The notes under the pieces are model-generated. The model was given only the letters and a program-made list of their open reading frames with translations. It was not told the DNA's origin and ran no database searches. A stretch of 43,246 bases of DNA from a virus. How positions within the stretch are numbered: the stretch's first letter is position 1; each line of letters starts with the position of its first letter. Location of the stretch: the IMG/VR virus record IMGVR_UViG_3300036839_000041, positions 1 to 43,246 of that record. The stretch is one strand, 5' to 3'. This document shows positions 16,157-23,881 of the stretch, piece by piece. The position numbers and the translations under genes were made by a program.

Positions 16157-16436
16157 TCTTTTGCCTCTTCTCTTTGTAGACGTCAACAGGATCGACACCC
16201 AACACTGCGAACAGGTTGAGTAGGTAGATAAGCACGTCGACGGCCTCTTCGCCGATCGACGCTCTTGCTTCGTCCAACGTGATGCTGCCGCGGTGGACCT
16301 TCTTGACCTGGTTGGCTAGCTCTCCAGCCTCGCCGGCGATGGATAGTGCGTAGTGCACATGATCGTCTGCGACCGCTGGGAACCAACGCTTACTGTCCCT
16401 GTGACACTGCTGAACTAGTCCACGCAGGTCGTTCAT
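16059..16436 (-). CDS. MazG-family nucleotide pyrophosphohydrolase
   Basis: A 125-aa protein. It contains HYALSIAGEAGELANQVKK (the metal-binding EAGEL segment) and SIGEEAVDVLIYLLNLFAVLG (the E-x-x-D helix), both hallmarks of MazG. These enzymes hydrolyse (d)NTPs to the monophosphate. The ATG overlaps the FolE stop by four bases (ATGA). The C-terminal ~33 residues, rich in Gly, Asp and Pro, are in the stretch shared with the next gene. Confidence 0.8.
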   Translation of the reverse strand: MNDLRGLVQQCHRDSKRWFPAVADDHVHYALSIAGEAGELANQVKKVHRGSITLDEARASIGEEAVDVLIYLLNLFAVLGVDPVDVYKEKRQKNELRFSRPGGDPRVDGARIFPDYGDPASHGYY

Positions 16437-17020
16437 TGCTTTCCTCCGTTGATGCGCTGTAGGAACTCGGCTTTCGCCGTGCGCTCGTGGTCGTTGAAGA
16501 AGCCACGCATGACCGCTGTGTACGTCATGGTGCCGGGGGACTGCACACCACGAATGGTCATACACATATGTTCGGCTTCCAAGACGACCGCAAGGCCTTT
16601 CGGTTTGAGTCGCTCTTCGAGGTAGTCGGCGATCTGCTCCGTCAGCCGCTCCTGCACTTGTAGCGACCTAGCAAAGAAGTGCACGACGCGGGCGAACTTG
16701 CTGAGTCCAGCCATCCGTTCGTCGGGAATGTAGCCGATATCAGCCTTTCCAACGAACGGAATCACATGGTGGTTGCAGACGCTGACGAACGGGATGTTTC
16801 GAATGATGATCATCTCGTCCTTGCCCTTAGCATCGAACATCTTGAAGTCGACAGACTGGGCCGTCGTCAGCTCGCGCAACATCGCGACGAACCTCTTCGG
16901 TGTATCGATACCATGCTCGTCGGGCATAAGTCCGCAAGCACGCTCCAGCAGGTACTTGGCTGCATACTCCTCGCTCACAAGTCCCGACAAGTTGGCTGCT
17001 TCCTCGTCACTTATTGCCAC
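16433..17020 (-). CDS. folE: GTP cyclohydrolase I
   Basis: A 195-aa enzyme that converts GTP to 7,8-dihydroneopterin triphosphate, the first step of 7-deazaguanine synthesis. The zinc site is visible: Cys82 in VSVCNHHVIPF with His84/His85, and Cys153 in EHMCMTIRG. The length is normal for bacterial FolE. GAAGGAG lies seven bases before the GTG at 17020; a GTG two codons earlier (17026) is too close to the ribosome site. It is followed by MazG with a 4-base overlap and is clustered with QueE, QueD and QueC. Confidence 0.93.
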   Translation of the reverse strand: MAISDEEAANLSGLVSEEYAAKYLLERACGLMPDEHGIDTPKRFVAMLRELTTAQSVDFKMFDAKGKDEMIIIRNIPFVSVCNHHVIPFVGKADIGYIPDERMAGLSKFARVVHFFARSLQVQERLTEQIADYLEERLKPKGLAVVLEAEHMCMTIRGVQSPGTMTYTAVMRGFFNDHERTAKAEFLQRINGGKQ

Positions 17021-17034
17021 GGTCACACTCCTTC

Positions 17035-17046
17035 GCCCTGTGGGGG
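17035..17046 (+). repeat. Dispersed GCCCTGTGGGG repeat, copy E
   Basis: GCCCTGTGGGGG, the core of the dispersed repeat, in the 5' leader of folE just before its ribosome site. The flanking bases agree less with other copies, so this may be a core-only match. Confidence 0.35.
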
Positions 17047-17075
17047 CGTGTAGTTGGATGCTTGCGCATTGAAGA

Positions 17076-17267
17076 TCATGAGTTGCTTGACGCTTCCAGC
17101 AACGCCTTGGACATTGCGATCATGCACTCAGCCATTGCGTCCATGGGCGTGTAGCCACAACCGTCGTACCCCGGCTCCGCGTAGCAGTACCAGTATCCTG
17201 TTGTGTATCGGCCACTTGGCTCTGGGCTGTACTCCAACTTGAAGTACTCCCAAGGCTTCTTGTCCAT
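17076..17267 (-). CDS. Hypothetical protein between QueE and FolE
   Basis: A 63-aa protein starting MDKKPWEYFKLEYSPEP, rich in Tyr, Gly and Cys in the middle (TGYWYCYAEPGYDGCGY) and ending in a short helix. It starts two bases after the QueE stop. No family is recognised. Its place inside the deazaguanine cluster hints at a link to that pathway. Confidence 0.6.
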   Translation of the reverse strand: MDKKPWEYFKLEYSPEPSGRYTTGYWYCYAEPGYDGCGYTPMDAMAECMIAMSKALLEASSNS

Positions 17268-17268
17268 G

Positions 17269-18051
17269 TTATCTGCCCCTATGTATCTTCGGCCACAGGA
17301 GGACGTGCGAGCGGAAGCTGATACCGTAGCCACGACTAATGGCGTCGTCGGCGAACTTGCGTGCGAGTTCGATATTGTCTTCGACGGACGACCCTTCAGG
17401 CATGATCATCACGCGTCCCGGAGCGATCTGCTGGTTCAGTATCATCTCGTCCACTTCGATGAGATCGCTCGGCTTCGTGACGACGAACTTGAACCAAGCG
17501 TTCAGCTTCCGAGCGAACTCCTGCAGCACCACCGGCTTGTATCGCTTGCCGACAATGTTGCCGCTGTGTGACAGCTTCGGTGACACGTTGAACTGTGTCA
17601 CGAGGCCGTCGAAGTTCAGCTCTTGTCTCTTTCCGGATATCGTGGTGAACTGAATGTTCCTGCGGGGTGCTATGGTACCGGCTGTCTCGATATGCACCTG
17701 GTTTCCCGCCATGCTCAGCTCATACAGCAGTGGCATGAGAGCCTCTTGCTGCATCATGGGCTCACCGCCTGAGATGACGATGACAGTTGGTGCGTCGTAG
17801 AAGTCCCAAAGGTCGTACAGCTCCTCGAGGACGTGGTCAGCTGCCATCTCCTTCAGGTTCTCTTCGCGGTTGTGCACGACACCCGTACGGTGCTTGGCAG
17901 CCTTCTCCTCCGTGAAGGCCCAAGTGTAGTCGGTGTCACACCACGTACACTCCAGGTTGCAGAGTGCCACTCGAACGAAGAGACAGTGCCTTCCAGCAGC
18001 TGCGCCTTCACCTTGGATGGTGGGACCAAAGATCTCGTTGATCTTGATCAT
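17269..18051 (-). CDS. queE: 7-carboxy-7-deazaguanine synthase (radical SAM)
   Basis: A 260-aa radical SAM enzyme that turns 6-carboxytetrahydropterin into 7-carboxy-7-deazaguanine. It has the family start INEIFGPTIQGEG, the cluster-binding Cys31-x3-Cys35-x2-Cys38 in LCNLECTWCDTDY, the VISGGEP SAM motif, and HIETAGT. An insert after the cysteine loop (residues 42-68) makes it somewhat longer than short-form QueE. The ATG at 18051 follows AGGAG. It acts third in the pathway and needs an iron-sulfur cluster, presumably loaded by host systems. Confidence 0.92.
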   Translation of the reverse strand: MIKINEIFGPTIQGEGAAAGRHCLFVRVALCNLECTWCDTDYTWAFTEEKAAKHRTGVVHNREENLKEMAADHVLEELYDLWDFYDAPTVIVISGGEPMMQQEALMPLLYELSMAGNQVHIETAGTIAPRRNIQFTTISGKRQELNFDGLVTQFNVSPKLSHSGNIVGKRYKPVVLQEFARKLNAWFKFVVTKPSDLIEVDEMILNQQIAPGRVMIMPEGSSVEDNIELARKFADDAISRGYGISFRSHVLLWPKIHRGR

Positions 18052-18059
18052 GTATGCTC

Positions 18060-18254
18060 CTAGTGTAGCTTCGGCGGTGAAGCTGCATCCTTGAGCGCAG
18101 CTATGAACTCGCGTGTTCCCTCTGACCACGTACCGTCGTTGATGGCATGGGGGTTGGTCAGGTCGTCCAGGAGGTTTTCGGCCTCCTTTGGAGACAGGAA
18201 CACAATGGTTAGTGTTACTGGTGCGTTACCGCGCAATGTCTTGTAATCAGCCAT
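18060..18254 (-). CDS. Hypothetical protein between QueD and QueE
   Basis: A 64-aa protein (MADYKTLRGNAPVTLTIVFLSPKEAENLLDDL) with a strand-helix pattern and no recognised family. The ATG overlaps the end of queD by eight bases. It has no cofactor motif. Confidence 0.6.
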   Translation of the reverse strand: MADYKTLRGNAPVTLTIVFLSPKEAENLLDDLTNPHAINDGTWSEGTREFIAALKDAASPPKLH

Positions 18255-18732
18255 AGAAGCCACCACCCTTTGCCGGTCGTGCACTGTAACCGGCGGCGTT
18301 GACTGCTGTCTCGTGGACGATGACGTCGGCGGGCAGCTGGAACATGTCGACCGACCACTCTGCGATCCGCTTGGCGAGGTTCTCCGTCGTGGGGTCGCCG
18401 TTCATCGTTTGAAGTCCCGGCAGCGTAACAGGCTTGTAATCAGGGTGGCTCTCTCCAGTCGCATAGTGTCCTTTGTCGCGATACAGTATGCCGGCGAACG
18501 GATCGCGCTGGTTGAGTAGCAGCTGGTGGTCGTACGTTCCGTCTAGGTAGTCACGGAACAGCCGCTTGACTTCGGCGAAGTCCCAGCCGTCAAGAATACC
18601 CTTCTTATTGATCTGTCCATGCAGCTTGAGCTCCACCCACATTGAGTGGCCGTGAATGTTCTCACACTTGCCGGTCAGTTCGAAGAGTCGGTGTGCAACC
18701 TCCATGTTGTGCCGCACTATGATGAAGCTCAA
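18247..18732 (-). CDS. queD: 6-carboxy-5,6,7,8-tetrahydropterin synthase
   Basis: A 161-aa enzyme of the QueD/PTPS fold, second in the path to preQ0. It shows zinc ligands His14, His27 and His29 (EVAHRL, NIHGHS), the catalytic Cys23 in GKCENIHGH, DHQLLLN, PTTENLAKRI and HETAVNAAGY. It begins with TTG, overlapping the upstream stop (TTGA), behind GGGAGG. A loop near residues 84-110 is longer than in E. coli QueD. Confidence 0.92.
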   Translation of the reverse strand: MSFIIVRHNMEVAHRLFELTGKCENIHGHSMWVELKLHGQINKKGILDGWDFAEVKRLFRDYLDGTYDHQLLLNQRDPFAGILYRDKGHYATGESHPDYKPVTLPGLQTMNGDPTTENLAKRIAEWSVDMFQLPADVIVHETAVNAAGYSARPAKGGGFYG

Positions 18733-18899
18733 TGTCCAACCTCCCTAGCCATTCGAGCGGCCTCGCGCCATACGGCGATGACGGCGTCGTTGTGTTCACG
18801 GGCACAGATACTAAATCTGTGCCCTTCATCCTCGCAGCGCTTTATGCGCTTCTCGGCCGCGTCGGCCTTCATGTCGTACTGGACTGACAGCTTGTTCAC
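18729..18899 (-). CDS. Small hypothetical protein between QueC and QueD (56 aa)
   Basis: An Arg/Lys/Ala-rich helical protein (KADAAEKRIKRCEDEGHRF, then AVIAVWREAARMAREVGH) with two cysteines. It starts with GTG overlapping the QueC stop and its stop overlaps the QueD TTG, so it is a coupled link in the operon. Confidence 0.6.
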   Translation of the reverse strand: MNKLSVQYDMKADAAEKRIKRCEDEGHRFSICAREHNDAVIAVWREAARMAREVGH

Positions 18900-19822
18900 T
18901 GCTTAGCCCCCCTCACCGCCACCTTCCAGAACTCGGTGTCCTCGTACTCGGTCATGTCCTCCGCGTACGTGTCGCTGTTGTTGCTGATCGCGAGGCGGAT
19001 GGCAGCGTCGATGGCCTCGAGGCGCTCAACGCAGGTGCCACATCGGCCGCAGTGCTTCTCGTTGCCCTTGTAGCACGACCACGTCATGTGCAGCGGGACG
19101 CCGAGCTGCAAGGCGCGGTAGGCGATCTCCTCCTTCGTCCAGTGGAGGAAGGGTGCGAGGACAGCTTCGTCGTTGTACTTGAACGAGCCGAAGCCTTCGT
19201 TGCCGATCCACACAGCTTGCGACGTAGCAGAAATGAAGGCTGGGCGGCAGTCGGGGTAGATGAAGTGGTCGCCAGCGTGGACTGCTGTTGCGACGAACTC
19301 TGCCTCACGGTTCACGGCGATACCGGCGGCGATGGCGAGCATGATCATGTTGCGGTTGGGTACGACGGTTGCCTTCATGTTCTCTTCGGCATAGTGACCG
19401 TCAGGCACTTCGATCTCCCGGTCCCACCGCTTGTCGGACTCTTGGGCCTTCGGGCGGTGGCGCGTCGACGTGAGGGCGCTGTTGCTGATGAGGTGGGTGA
19501 GGCCGCGCAGGTCGACGATGTCATGCGTCAGGTGCAACTGCTTGGCGATGGCGACTGCAAACTGCAGCTCCTTGCGATGCCGTTGGCCGTAGTCAAAGCT
19601 GACGAGGTCAAGCTGGTGCCCATCGTTCAGCATGTGGTAGATCATCGTGGTGCTGTCAAGTCCTCCGCTGACGACTGCGATACCCTTCATGGGATAGGCT
19701 CTCCTTCTAAGCATGTTCTGGATGTCTTGCAGTGGGTTGGCACAAGAAGAGTCCCAGGGCACCTCTTGCGTTTGCCCTTCAACGTGTTGCTTGTTGAAGC
19801 CTGGTGAGTCGTGTTCAATCAT
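18896..19822 (-). CDS. queC: 7-cyano-7-deazaguanine (preQ0) synthase
   Basis: An ATP-dependent enzyme that makes preQ0 from 7-carboxy-7-deazaguanine and ammonia. It has the PP-loop VVSGGLDSTT, then FDYGQRH, VVPNRNMIMLAIAAG, and the zinc-binding Cys-x8-Cys-x2-Cys-x2-Cys in WSCYKGNEKHCGRCGTC. The long form (308 aa) starts at an ATG overlapping the primase stop (ATGA) behind GTGGAG and adds 44 residues before the normal QueC start. A shorter 264-aa form could start at 19690 behind GAAGGAG. No glutamine amidotransferase domain is fused, unlike the Gat-QueC of archaeosine-making phages. Confidence 0.93.
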   Translation of the reverse strand: MIEHDSPGFNKQHVEGQTQEVPWDSSCANPLQDIQNMLRRRAYPMKGIAVVSGGLDSTTMIYHMLNDGHQLDLVSFDYGQRHRKELQFAVAIAKQLHLTHDIVDLRGLTHLISNSALTSTRHRPKAQESDKRWDREIEVPDGHYAEENMKATVVPNRNMIMLAIAAGIAVNREAEFVATAVHAGDHFIYPDCRPAFISATSQAVWIGNEGFGSFKYNDEAVLAPFLHWTKEEIAYRALQLGVPLHMTWSCYKGNEKHCGRCGTCVERLEAIDAAIRLAISNNSDTYAEDMTEYEDTEFWKVAVRGAKQ

Positions 19823-22041
19823 TCTGACTCCACTGTCACTGGGCTGTAGGTTGTGCCCTTGCCGAACTTTGTTGCTGTGATCAAGCCGCGCTGCTCCAAG
19901 GTCTGGAAGACGGCGTCGGCGTTCCTTGCTGTTAGGTGGTAGCCTTGCATGAGGGACGAGCGACTGATGCCAGGTTGCCTCTTGATGGCATTATAGACGC
20001 GCTCCAGCTCTCGTTCTCCTTGTGTCATGCCAACACCGTTGATGATGTCGATGGCATACTCTCGCCACTTGGCTGCGTACGAGATGGCATGGATGATGTG
20101 CAGCTCTTCAACTATGACTTCGTCCTCACGCTGCTCAGAAGCGGCGATCAGGACTGCAGCCTTTAGTGCTGACACACCTAGTCGTGCGTACACAGGTGTC
20201 ATGAGATCAGGTCTGTCCGACTTGACACCAGCATCTAGGAGCGCCTTCTCGAATATGCCGTAGCGCTCCCAAGCTTCGTTGGAGAGCTTCGCAAACCACT
20301 TTCGCGGGACACCAAGGCTGATGCCTGTGTTGTCTACGCTGACGTTATTCACCTGCGTGTAGTATCCGTATAGCTCACGGATCTCCGATAGCAGATTCTC
20401 TCGTGCCGTCATGTCTCGTGTGATCGGTGGTCCTAACGGACGGACCCTCGACACATCTGACTCGGCGGTCAGGAAGATGAACCTAGGCATGAAGCCTGAC
20501 GAGATGTGGTCGAACGTTAGAAGCTGTTGCGTCTTCGCACGAATGCCTCCTGCGAACAGGATTAGAATCGGATCGCGAATTTCGATGATGTCCTTTCGCA
20601 GCATCCGCTTCTGGAACTTGCCGTCGTACAGCTTCGTAAACGTTTCGGCCAAACCTGCCAGATAGTCCTTGCGCGTCATGGCTTCAAGCAGCCCTGTGAA
20701 CTCGTCGCGGAGGAAGATCGATGGCCTCCTAGGACGTGTCGATAGACCTTCCATCAGTCCTTCAACAGAACCATCAGTCGCCATAATGGCATCAGGATCG
20801 ACCTCAATCAGCAGGTCCGTTGCTATGTCCATCGACGTCGACTTCCTTGTCAGCGTCGTGTCCGCTAGGAGCATGAACCACAGGTTCGGTATCATGTTTC
20901 CGAACGAGGTAGGTAGCGAGACTGTTCCAGACAGCAGCGCTGATAGGATCACAAACGCCCCAGCCTGGTGGTATTGAGGAGCGGCGTCGCCCAGGTCGGT
21001 AGCCCATTGGACGTATCTCTCTATGAACGTGTGATGTTGGCGTACACGTGCTTCCTCTTCAGGCGTGATTAGCGACACCTGTTCGAGTTCTGGCACTACT
21101 ACTGCTTTGATGTCTTCCATGTGCTTGATGTACGCTCGGCACACGTCGTCCCAGAGGTGTTTATCTGGTCTGCCGTCTCGCTCGTACTTGTTGCATGCAG
21201 CCTGCTTGGTGACCACGAACACTTCCTCACGGCTGCAGCCACCTTCGAACAGCAACATCATTAGCTTCCAGAGCGGCTCACTCCACGAACCTTCTTTGGG
21301 TTCGTCAGTGAATAGTCTGAACACGTCGCTGTTGAGGAACTTTCTACGCTCCTGCATGAAGTCGATGGGATCTTGGATCTGAGGGAACTCTTCGACTTCA
21401 GGCATCGGAATGCCACCGCCGGTCCGCCTAGACGTTTCAGGATAGACCCTGAAATCCTCCATGCGATACCGCGTTCTGTTACTCGCTACCACACCTATTC
21501 TGGGTGAACGGTTGTACTTGTAGTTGTACGTGTAGGGAAACCGTAGCAGCTGCGTCAGATCCCAACCTGATCTATCTGCACCATCCGGGATGTGATGGTA
21601 GGCGATGCGACGGGACACATCTTCAGCGATCGGAGGATCCTGTGGTTCCTCAAGAATCCACAGGGCCTGATATCTCCCGGGTGAACTTTCTACGACAATA
21701 GAGGCTTCTACTAGAAGCTGGTCGGGCCTGCATGTGTCTAGGTCGGCCCATGCTACTGTACAGATCTTGATGTTCTCTTTGACTCTTGGTCCCTTGCCGT
21801 CGGTAGACCTCCTGAAGTTGACATCTTCGAGCAATTGAGGACAGTAATACACGTTTACACTGTCCTCTACGCTTTCAACAAAGTCGACTATGTCGTCCAA
21901 TCTCTCAGGCCAGCTGAAGTAGTGCTCTTCCAGCTTCCTTGAACCGGGTGCGATTGTTGCAATGCATACAAAGCCTCCGCGGATTGGTCCAAAGACTGAC
22001 CTGAGGAAAGCCGCTCGTGTGATTATGGCCGCGTCGTTCAA
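19819..22041 (-). CDS. Primase-helicase (AEP-type primase plus DUF3987-like ATPase)
   Basis: A 740-aa replication protein. The N-terminal ~220 residues look like an archaeo-eukaryotic type primase (D100/D102 in VAWADLDTC, SSPGRYQALWIL, GWDLTQLLRFP). Residues ~330-640 are a P-loop ATPase of the DUF3987 type with a Walker A-like ADTTLTRKST (K400) and Walker B SIFLRDE (D446/E447). The C-terminus is a winged-helix-like tail. It probably primes and unwinds at the fork. The TTG at 22041 with GAGGAGG in front is preferred; an ATG at 22098 lies inside a strong hairpin. Confidence 0.8.
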   Translation of the reverse strand: MNDAAIITRAAFLRSVFGPIRGGFVCIATIAPGSRKLEEHYFSWPERLDDIVDFVESVEDSVNVYYCPQLLEDVNFRRSTDGKGPRVKENIKICTVAWADLDTCRPDQLLVEASIVVESSPGRYQALWILEEPQDPPIAEDVSRRIAYHHIPDGADRSGWDLTQLLRFPYTYNYKYNRSPRIGVVASNRTRYRMEDFRVYPETSRRTGGGIPMPEVEEFPQIQDPIDFMQERRKFLNSDVFRLFTDEPKEGSWSEPLWKLMMLLFEGGCSREEVFVVTKQAACNKYERDGRPDKHLWDDVCRAYIKHMEDIKAVVVPELEQVSLITPEEEARVRQHHTFIERYVQWATDLGDAAPQYHQAGAFVILSALLSGTVSLPTSFGNMIPNLWFMLLADTTLTRKSTSMDIATDLLIEVDPDAIMATDGSVEGLMEGLSTRPRRPSIFLRDEFTGLLEAMTRKDYLAGLAETFTKLYDGKFQKRMLRKDIIEIRDPILILFAGGIRAKTQQLLTFDHISSGFMPRFIFLTAESDVSRVRPLGPPITRDMTARENLLSEIRELYGYYTQVNNVSVDNTGISLGVPRKWFAKLSNEAWERYGIFEKALLDAGVKSDRPDLMTPVYARLGVSALKAAVLIAASEQREDEVIVEELHIIHAISYAAKWREYAIDIINGVGMTQGERELERVYNAIKRQPGISRSSLMQGYHLTARNADAVFQTLEQRGLITATKFGKGTTYSPVTVESE

Positions 22042-22067
22042 GCAGTGCCTCCTCACGAAGCGATAAG

Positions 22068-22115
22068 GTGACCTGCGAAGCCGTAATACCCCTAGCACTC
22101 AGCTTCGCAGGTCAC
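22068..22115. repeat. Perfect 14-bp inverted repeat before the primase-helicase gene
   Basis: GTGACCTGCGAAGC (22068-22081) and GCTTCGCAGGTCAC (22102-22115) enclose a 20-base loop, in the leader between the ssDNA-binding gene and the primase. There is no U-run on either side. It could be an RNA control hairpin, an operator, or part of an origin. Confidence 0.65.
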
Positions 22116-22122
22116 GGCCTAC

Positions 22123-22662
22123 TTACGGCAGGATCGAAGTGTTTCTGGTAGCCGTACCGGCTTCCGCGGTTGCCTTCTTCGGTGCCTTGTTGGGGTCCCA
22201 ATTCTTGGGCGACATGAAGCCCTTGATCTCGGCGCGCTCGTCGTACTCCTTGCCGGTCTTCGGGTCCTTGCGCTTGCCGACCAGCTTGACGCGGCAGACG
22301 AACTGCTTCCCCATCCAGTACTCCGGACCGGGAATCTCGTTGACGGCGAAGCCGGGCACCTGGAACTCAGCAGAATCGCCGACCTCCTTGATGTCGACGC
22401 CCTGGGCCTTGATCATCTGTGCGATCGAGTACAGCGCACCGTCGAACAGCATGACGTTGGTCCACGCCTTGCGGTTCTCGTAGTCGCCGTCCTGAACGGT
22501 GAGCTCGACCTTGAACATGTCCTTGCCGGGGTTCTTGCTGTCCGGCCCACACTGGTCCAGGTCGATGTCGGTGATCGCCATCAGGTAGTGGCCGGAAGGA
22601 AGCGGCTCGAGCGTAGTACTCTTGCCTTCCTTGCCGGTCATGTTTACGCGAATACCATCCAC
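22123..22662 (-). CDS. Putative ssDNA-binding protein
   Basis: A 179-aa protein with a single beta-rich domain (residues 10-150) and a Lys/Ala/Thr-rich tail ending NTSILP. The pattern LEPLPSGHYLMAITDIDLD, then FKVELTVQDGDYENRKAWTNVML resembles the DUF669-like single-strand binding proteins found beside Sak4-type ATPases and phage nucleases. It starts with GTG behind AAAGGAG. It lies between the ATPase and primase-helicase, which supports a DNA-binding role. Confidence 0.65.
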   Translation of the reverse strand: MDGIRVNMTGKEGKSTTLEPLPSGHYLMAITDIDLDQCGPDSKNPGKDMFKVELTVQDGDYENRKAWTNVMLFDGALYSIAQMIKAQGVDIKEVGDSAEFQVPGFAVNEIPGPEYWMGKQFVCRVKLVGKRKDPKTGKEYDERAEIKGFMSPKNWDPNKAPKKATAEAGTATRNTSILP

Positions 22663-22683
22663 GTTACGAACTCCTTTTTTGGT

Positions 22684-23502
22684 TTACTCGTGAACAGAAC
22701 TGGTGCTAGGGTCCTTGGTTGTGTCGGTGGAACCGACGATCAGCGGATAGATCAGAGCCATCGGCGCCTGAACGTCCGGAGTGGGCACGTCGAGGATCGG
22801 CGGCAGCTTGTCCGAGCCCCGATTCTTGGCAACAGTGTTGGTCATGGCGGTCGACGCTACCACTCGCCGTTGGCTTCCTTCGTTCTCGATGATCGTGTAG
22901 TACAAGACTACGTCGAACAGTGCCGCCACTCGGTGCGCCTGCTTGCCTGGAAGATCAGGAAGCTTCATGACCACGCCAGTCTTGGGGTCCTTGTCCTCCT
23001 TCATGAGCGCCGTGAAGATGACGTTCATCGGCAGGTCGCGGAACGCTCGAATGAGACGCTTGACCTGCTTCTCGCTCTTGTTCCACTCGTACATGCCGGG
23101 CACGTCAGGGTCACGCTCAAGGTTGTCCGGATCCTCCTTCATCTGCCGCATGATCTCACGCATGCAGAGTTCCTGAATCTCTGTGAGAGAGTCCAGGATG
23201 ATTGTCTGGTAGTCGTGGTTGCCAGCTAGGAGTGCTGGGTATAGATCGCCGAACTGCTGGTAGTCTGTGATGCGAATTACGTCTACGCCGCCGTAGTCGG
23301 TCTTGCGAAGCGACAGCGTTCCACCTTCCACATCGACAAATAGCACCTTGCGCATTGCAGGCACGGCATCAGCTGAGCCTGCGAGCGTGGTCTTGCCAAC
23401 CGAAGATCGACCGTACACTAACATGTTGATGTACGGCGTTTGCGTCCTAGGCTTCTCGACCGTGAGGCCGGCGAACGACGTCGGCGTCAGCACCTGTGTC
23501 AC
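22684..23502 (-). CDS. Sak4-like RecA-fold ATPase (recombination)
   Basis: A 272-aa protein with Walker A in YGRSSVGKTTLAG (31-39), Walker B-like YQTIILDSLTEI, and sensor region MNVIFTALM, as in phage AAA_24/Sak4 single-strand annealing ATPases. Sak4 proteins anneal or recombine single strands together with an SSB, and the next gene downstream is a putative SSB. The GTG start overlaps the upstream stop (GTGA). The C-terminal ~40 residues are Thr/Ser-rich and probably disordered. Confidence 0.8.
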   Translation of the reverse strand: MTQVLTPTSFAGLTVEKPRTQTPYINMLVYGRSSVGKTTLAGSADAVPAMRKVLFVDVEGGTLSLRKTDYGGVDVIRITDYQQFGDLYPALLAGNHDYQTIILDSLTEIQELCMREIMRQMKEDPDNLERDPDVPGMYEWNKSEKQVKRLIRAFRDLPMNVIFTALMKEDKDPKTGVVMKLPDLPGKQAHRVAALFDVVLYYTIIENEGSQRRVVASTAMTNTVAKNRGSDKLPPILDVPTPDVQAPMALIYPLIVGSTDTTKDPSTSSVHE

Positions 23503-23852
23503 TTGTTAATCTCCTCGAGCCACTTGTCGGCGTGGATGCCTAGTTGGAAGGCGCTAATTTCGGTTTGGACGACACCGGCGTACTTGGTTGCCCACCGATC
23601 GTACATTACGTTGTCCGCGACGGCGGCCTTTGCCTTGGTGTTAGTCGTCAAGGCTATGTCGAGCTCAGCACCACGAAGCCCTTCGACCTCTCTGTACTCG
23701 TCTCGAATCTTGTAGAAGGTGTCGCGAGCACGTTCCGACTCCCGGAGGCACCTACGCATCTCGATCAGGTTCGTCCTGATCCGTGCGAGGTGCCGTTTCT
23801 GCTCGCCGGTCAGTCGTTTCTGACCGTCTAATACTGTTTCTGATTCAAGCAT
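23499..23852 (-). CDS. Hypothetical coiled-coil protein
   Basis: A 117-aa helical protein, highly charged (RTNLIEMRRCLRESERARD), located between the nuclease and the Sak4-like ATPase. The ATG follows AGGAG. No family is known; its location suggests a recombination accessory. Confidence 0.6.
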   Translation of the reverse strand: MLESETVLDGQKRLTGEQKRHLARIRTNLIEMRRCLRESERARDTFYKIRDEYREVEGLRGAELDIALTTNTKAKAAVADNVMYDRWATKYAGVVQTEISAFQLGIHADKWLEEINK

Positions 23853-23881
23853 ACGAACTCCTGTCTACGAACGGTAGGAAG

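Noticed and set aside
17269-18051. QueE as the maturase for the FxSxx-like peptide
   Set aside because: It has the QueE start, insert and neighbours and no C-terminal SPASM cysteines, so it belongs to the deazaguanine pathway.
19052-19807. A 251-codon open frame on the + strand
   Set aside because: Antisense to queC, whose catalytic motifs are certain; no start signal and a biased composition typical of a shadow frame.
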